Source: an uncultured bacterium
GTDB lineage: Bacteria > Fidelibacterota > Marinisomatia > Marinisomatales > Marinisomataceae
Reading direction: 5' to 3'
Length of the DNA: 64,000 bases
NCBI GenBank assembly: GCA_905182795.1
Contig: CAJJCZ010000003.1
Span: 45,133-109,132, forward strand
Part shown: piece by piece, positions 61,920 through 64,000 of the stretch
Numbering within the stretch: position 1 is the stretch's first letter
Layout of the letters: every line of letters starts with the position of its first letter
Translations under genes and position numbers: made by a program
The notes under the pieces: model-generated
What the model saw: the letters and a program-made list of their open reading frames with translations, nothing else
Told to the model about the DNA's origin: nothing
Database searches by the model: none

Positions 61920-64000
61920 ATGAAAATCTTAAAGAATATTACCGTTTTCACATTGGTGATGTTACTGTCAGTAACTACTGGCCTTGAAGCGAGAGACAAA
62001 GCTGTCTCTAACTTTAGTAGCTCATCAAATTATGTGGATTCCAGTGGTACGTTCGATGGGAACAAAATCTATGCCGATGTAACTAACAATGGTCTATTTC
62101 TGGATTACCATATTTCTGGTGACTCAGCGTTAGAATGGCCTAAAGGTACAGGAGCTCACTCAATCTTCCAATCCGCTTTATGGATGGGAGCTACAGTGAA
62201 TGGATCTATCAGAACAATCGTTGGAGATTATACACAAGACATGGGTCCAGGTCCATGGGGTGGTGACCCGCTAGCTGCGGTTCACAGAATCTATAAAGTA
62301 GAGAAATCTATGTTAGCTTCTCCCCTTGACTTCGCTGACTTTCAAGACTGGCCAGTTGATTTTGGTGCACCTTGGGTTGACGTAGATGGCGATGGAGTTT
62401 ATACTCCACTACCAGGCGGAACTGATCATCCAGAATTTCTAGGAGACCAAGTACTTTGGTTTGTTAGTAATGATGGTGACCCTGCTTACAAATTGAATTT
62501 TGGAACATCACCACTAAACGTGGAGATTCAAACAACTATGTTTGGTTTTGATAGACCTGACGTATTTGGTGACATGGTGTTTTTGAAACAATTAGTTATT
62601 AATAAAGGTTCAGATGACTTAGTCGATACTTATATGGGACTATGGTCAGACCCTGATCTAGGAAACGCTGGTGACGACTTTGTTGGTTGTGACGTAGCTC
62701 TAGGTATGGGTTATGTTTGGAATGACGGTGCAGACAGTGTCTATGACAACTTAAGCGTCGGTACTCCAGCAGCTGGGTATGACTTCTTTCAAGGTCCAAT
62801 GGTAGATTGTGACGCAACGGAAGATTGTACATTAGGAGCCAAGATGTTTGGTATTCGTCACCCGGGTAAAAAGAACCTTCAGATGTCATCGTTTGCATTC
62901 TATATTAATGGAGATGCGACATACACTGACCCTGCTGATGAAACAGAGGGGTATTTTTACTTACAAGGTTTAAGAAAAGATGGAAGTGCGTTTCCAGTAG
63001 AAATAGCCGGAGATCTATATGATCAACGTTTCTGTTTCTATGGAGATCCTGCAACTACCCATGGTACTGACAACCCTGTTGACGGAAACTATGCAGCATC
63101 AGCTGATAGACGTTTCCTAATGAGTGTTGGTCCATTTACTATGGCGTCAGGTGACTCACAAGAAGTAGTGTTTGGTATTTTCCACGCTGCTGGTGGTGAT
63201 GCGTTATCTTCTGTAGCTTACCTAAAAGAAGTAGATGCTTTAGCTCAAACAGCTTACGACATTGACTTTGCTTTGCCTGACTCACCTCCTGCACCAAGTG
63301 TGACAGCGAGTGCGTTAGCAGACCAAGTTATATTAGTTTGGGGCGACGCAGCCGAAAGCTATGCTGCTCTTAGTGAAGTTGACTTAGACGCTGCAGGTAA
63401 TCCTACAAGCTTTATATTCGAAGGATATAATGTCTATCAGTATGAAACAGCATCAGGAGCGGGAGCTAAGAAAAGACTAGCTACGTATGATATTGTAAAC
63501 GGAACTACTGAAATCTATGACACAGTATTTAATACTGAGCTAGGTGAAAATATTAACATTAGAACACAGTTTGGGTCAGACAGTGGATTAGCACACTTTG
63601 AAGCCATCACAACAGATGGATTAAATGGTAATTCAAAACTGATTACAAATCGTTCTTATTATTATGGTGTAACCGCATATGGTTACAATGCTTCTGGGAT
63701 TCCAAAAACATTGGAAAGTAGCCCAGCAGTACTTACTGTAAGACCAGAAGTACCTAACACATTTGCTGCAGGAGATAATACTGCTTCAGCGGGTGATTTA
63801 ATTGCAACTGTACATACTGGACCTTCTCAAGGTTCTGTAGACGTGGTTGTAGTAGATGCTTCAGCTATGACTAGCGATACCTACACAGTAACAATGGATG
63901 ATGCAATGCCAGATGGCACTGCAGCCGTTAATTGGTCACTAACAAATGATATGACTGGTACAGTTCTTATCGCTAACAACGCTGTTGTTGGTGGTGTGAA
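61920..64000 (+). CDS. Large secreted protein with probable fibronectin-III-like segments (3'-truncated by window edge); absent from the ORF track
   Basis: AGAGGT before ATG 61920; MKILKNITVFTLVMLLSVTTGLEARDKAV...; frame read open to 64000; FNIII-like segment (SPPAPSVTASALADQVILVWGDAAESY ... FEGYNVYQYETASG...NRSYYYGVTAYGYNASG). Confidence 0.8.
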   Translation, partial: MKILKNITVFTLVMLLSVTTGLEARDKAVSNFSSSSNYVDSSGTFDGNKIYADVTNNGLFLDYHISGDSALEWPKGTGAHSIFQSALWMGATVNGSIRTIVGDYTQDMGPGPWGGDPLAAVHRIYKVEKSMLASPLDFADFQDWPVDFGAPWVDVDGDGVYTPLPGGTDHPEFLGDQVLWFVSNDGDPAYKLNFGTSPLNVEIQTTMFGFDRPDVFGDMVFLKQLVINKGSDDLVDTYMGLWSDPDLGNAGDDFVGCDVALGMGYVWNDGADSVYDNLSVGTPAAGYDFFQGPMVDCDATEDCTLGAKMFGIRHPGKKNLQMSSFAFYINGDATYTDPADETEGYFYLQGLRKDGSAFPVEIAGDLYDQRFCFYGDPATTHGTDNPVDGNYAASADRRFLMSVGPFTMASGDSQEVVFGIFHAAGGDALSSVAYLKEVDALAQTAYDIDFALPDSPPAPSVTASALADQVILVWGDAAESYAALSEVDLDAAGNPTSFIFEGYNVYQYETASGAGAKKRLATYDIVNGTTEIYDTVFNTELGENINIRTQFGSDSGLAHFEAITTDGLNGNSKLITNRSYYYGVTAYGYNASGIPKTLESSPAVLTVRPEVPNTFAAGDNTASAGDLIATVHTGPSQGSVDVVVVDASAMTSDTYTVTMDDAMPDGTAAVNWSLTNDMTGTVLIANNAVVGGV

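Noticed and set aside
62599-62898. 99-aa minus-strand ORF (His/Arg/Leu-rich)
   Set aside because: Antisense to the open, protein-like ORF starting at 61920; composition typical of an antisense frame.

Overview
Low-GC, gene-dense bacterial chromosomal window of about 64 kb. It is probably from a marine FCB-superphylum organism (Marinimicrobia/SAR406-like); that placement is my inference from gene content only. From left to right: the end of a lipid-A-type acyltransferase and lpxK; an exbB-exbD-exbD-tonB module; a type-B succinate dehydrogenase (sdhCAB); central metabolism genes (GGT-like, PPDK, ALDH, thyA-folA, M16 peptidase, typA); a replication-origin neighbourhood (gyrA-gyrB-dnaN | AT-rich gap | surA-mnmG-mnmE-yidC-rpmH | dnaA-ssb); an 11-gene de novo purine cluster (purA-L-M-QS-C-E-B-F-D-N-H); and a long TonB-dependent receptor followed by a secreted protein that runs off the right edge. 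The ORF track misses rpmH (46 aa), a 59-aa ORF after the alpha/beta hydrolase, and the 3'-truncated ORF starting at 61920. The most interesting observations are: two parS-type palindromes (GTTTCACGTGAAAC) bracketing mnmG, one containing its GTG start codon; an origin locus lacking the usual recF, rnpA, yidD, rsmG and parAB neighbours; a DnaA box abutting the dnaA start; an apparent PurQ-PurS fusion; and a class II-type PurE with no PurK. I found no CRISPR array, prophage, transposon, tRNA or rRNA. I found no convincing undescribed multi-gene system; most of the window is conserved housekeeping sequence.
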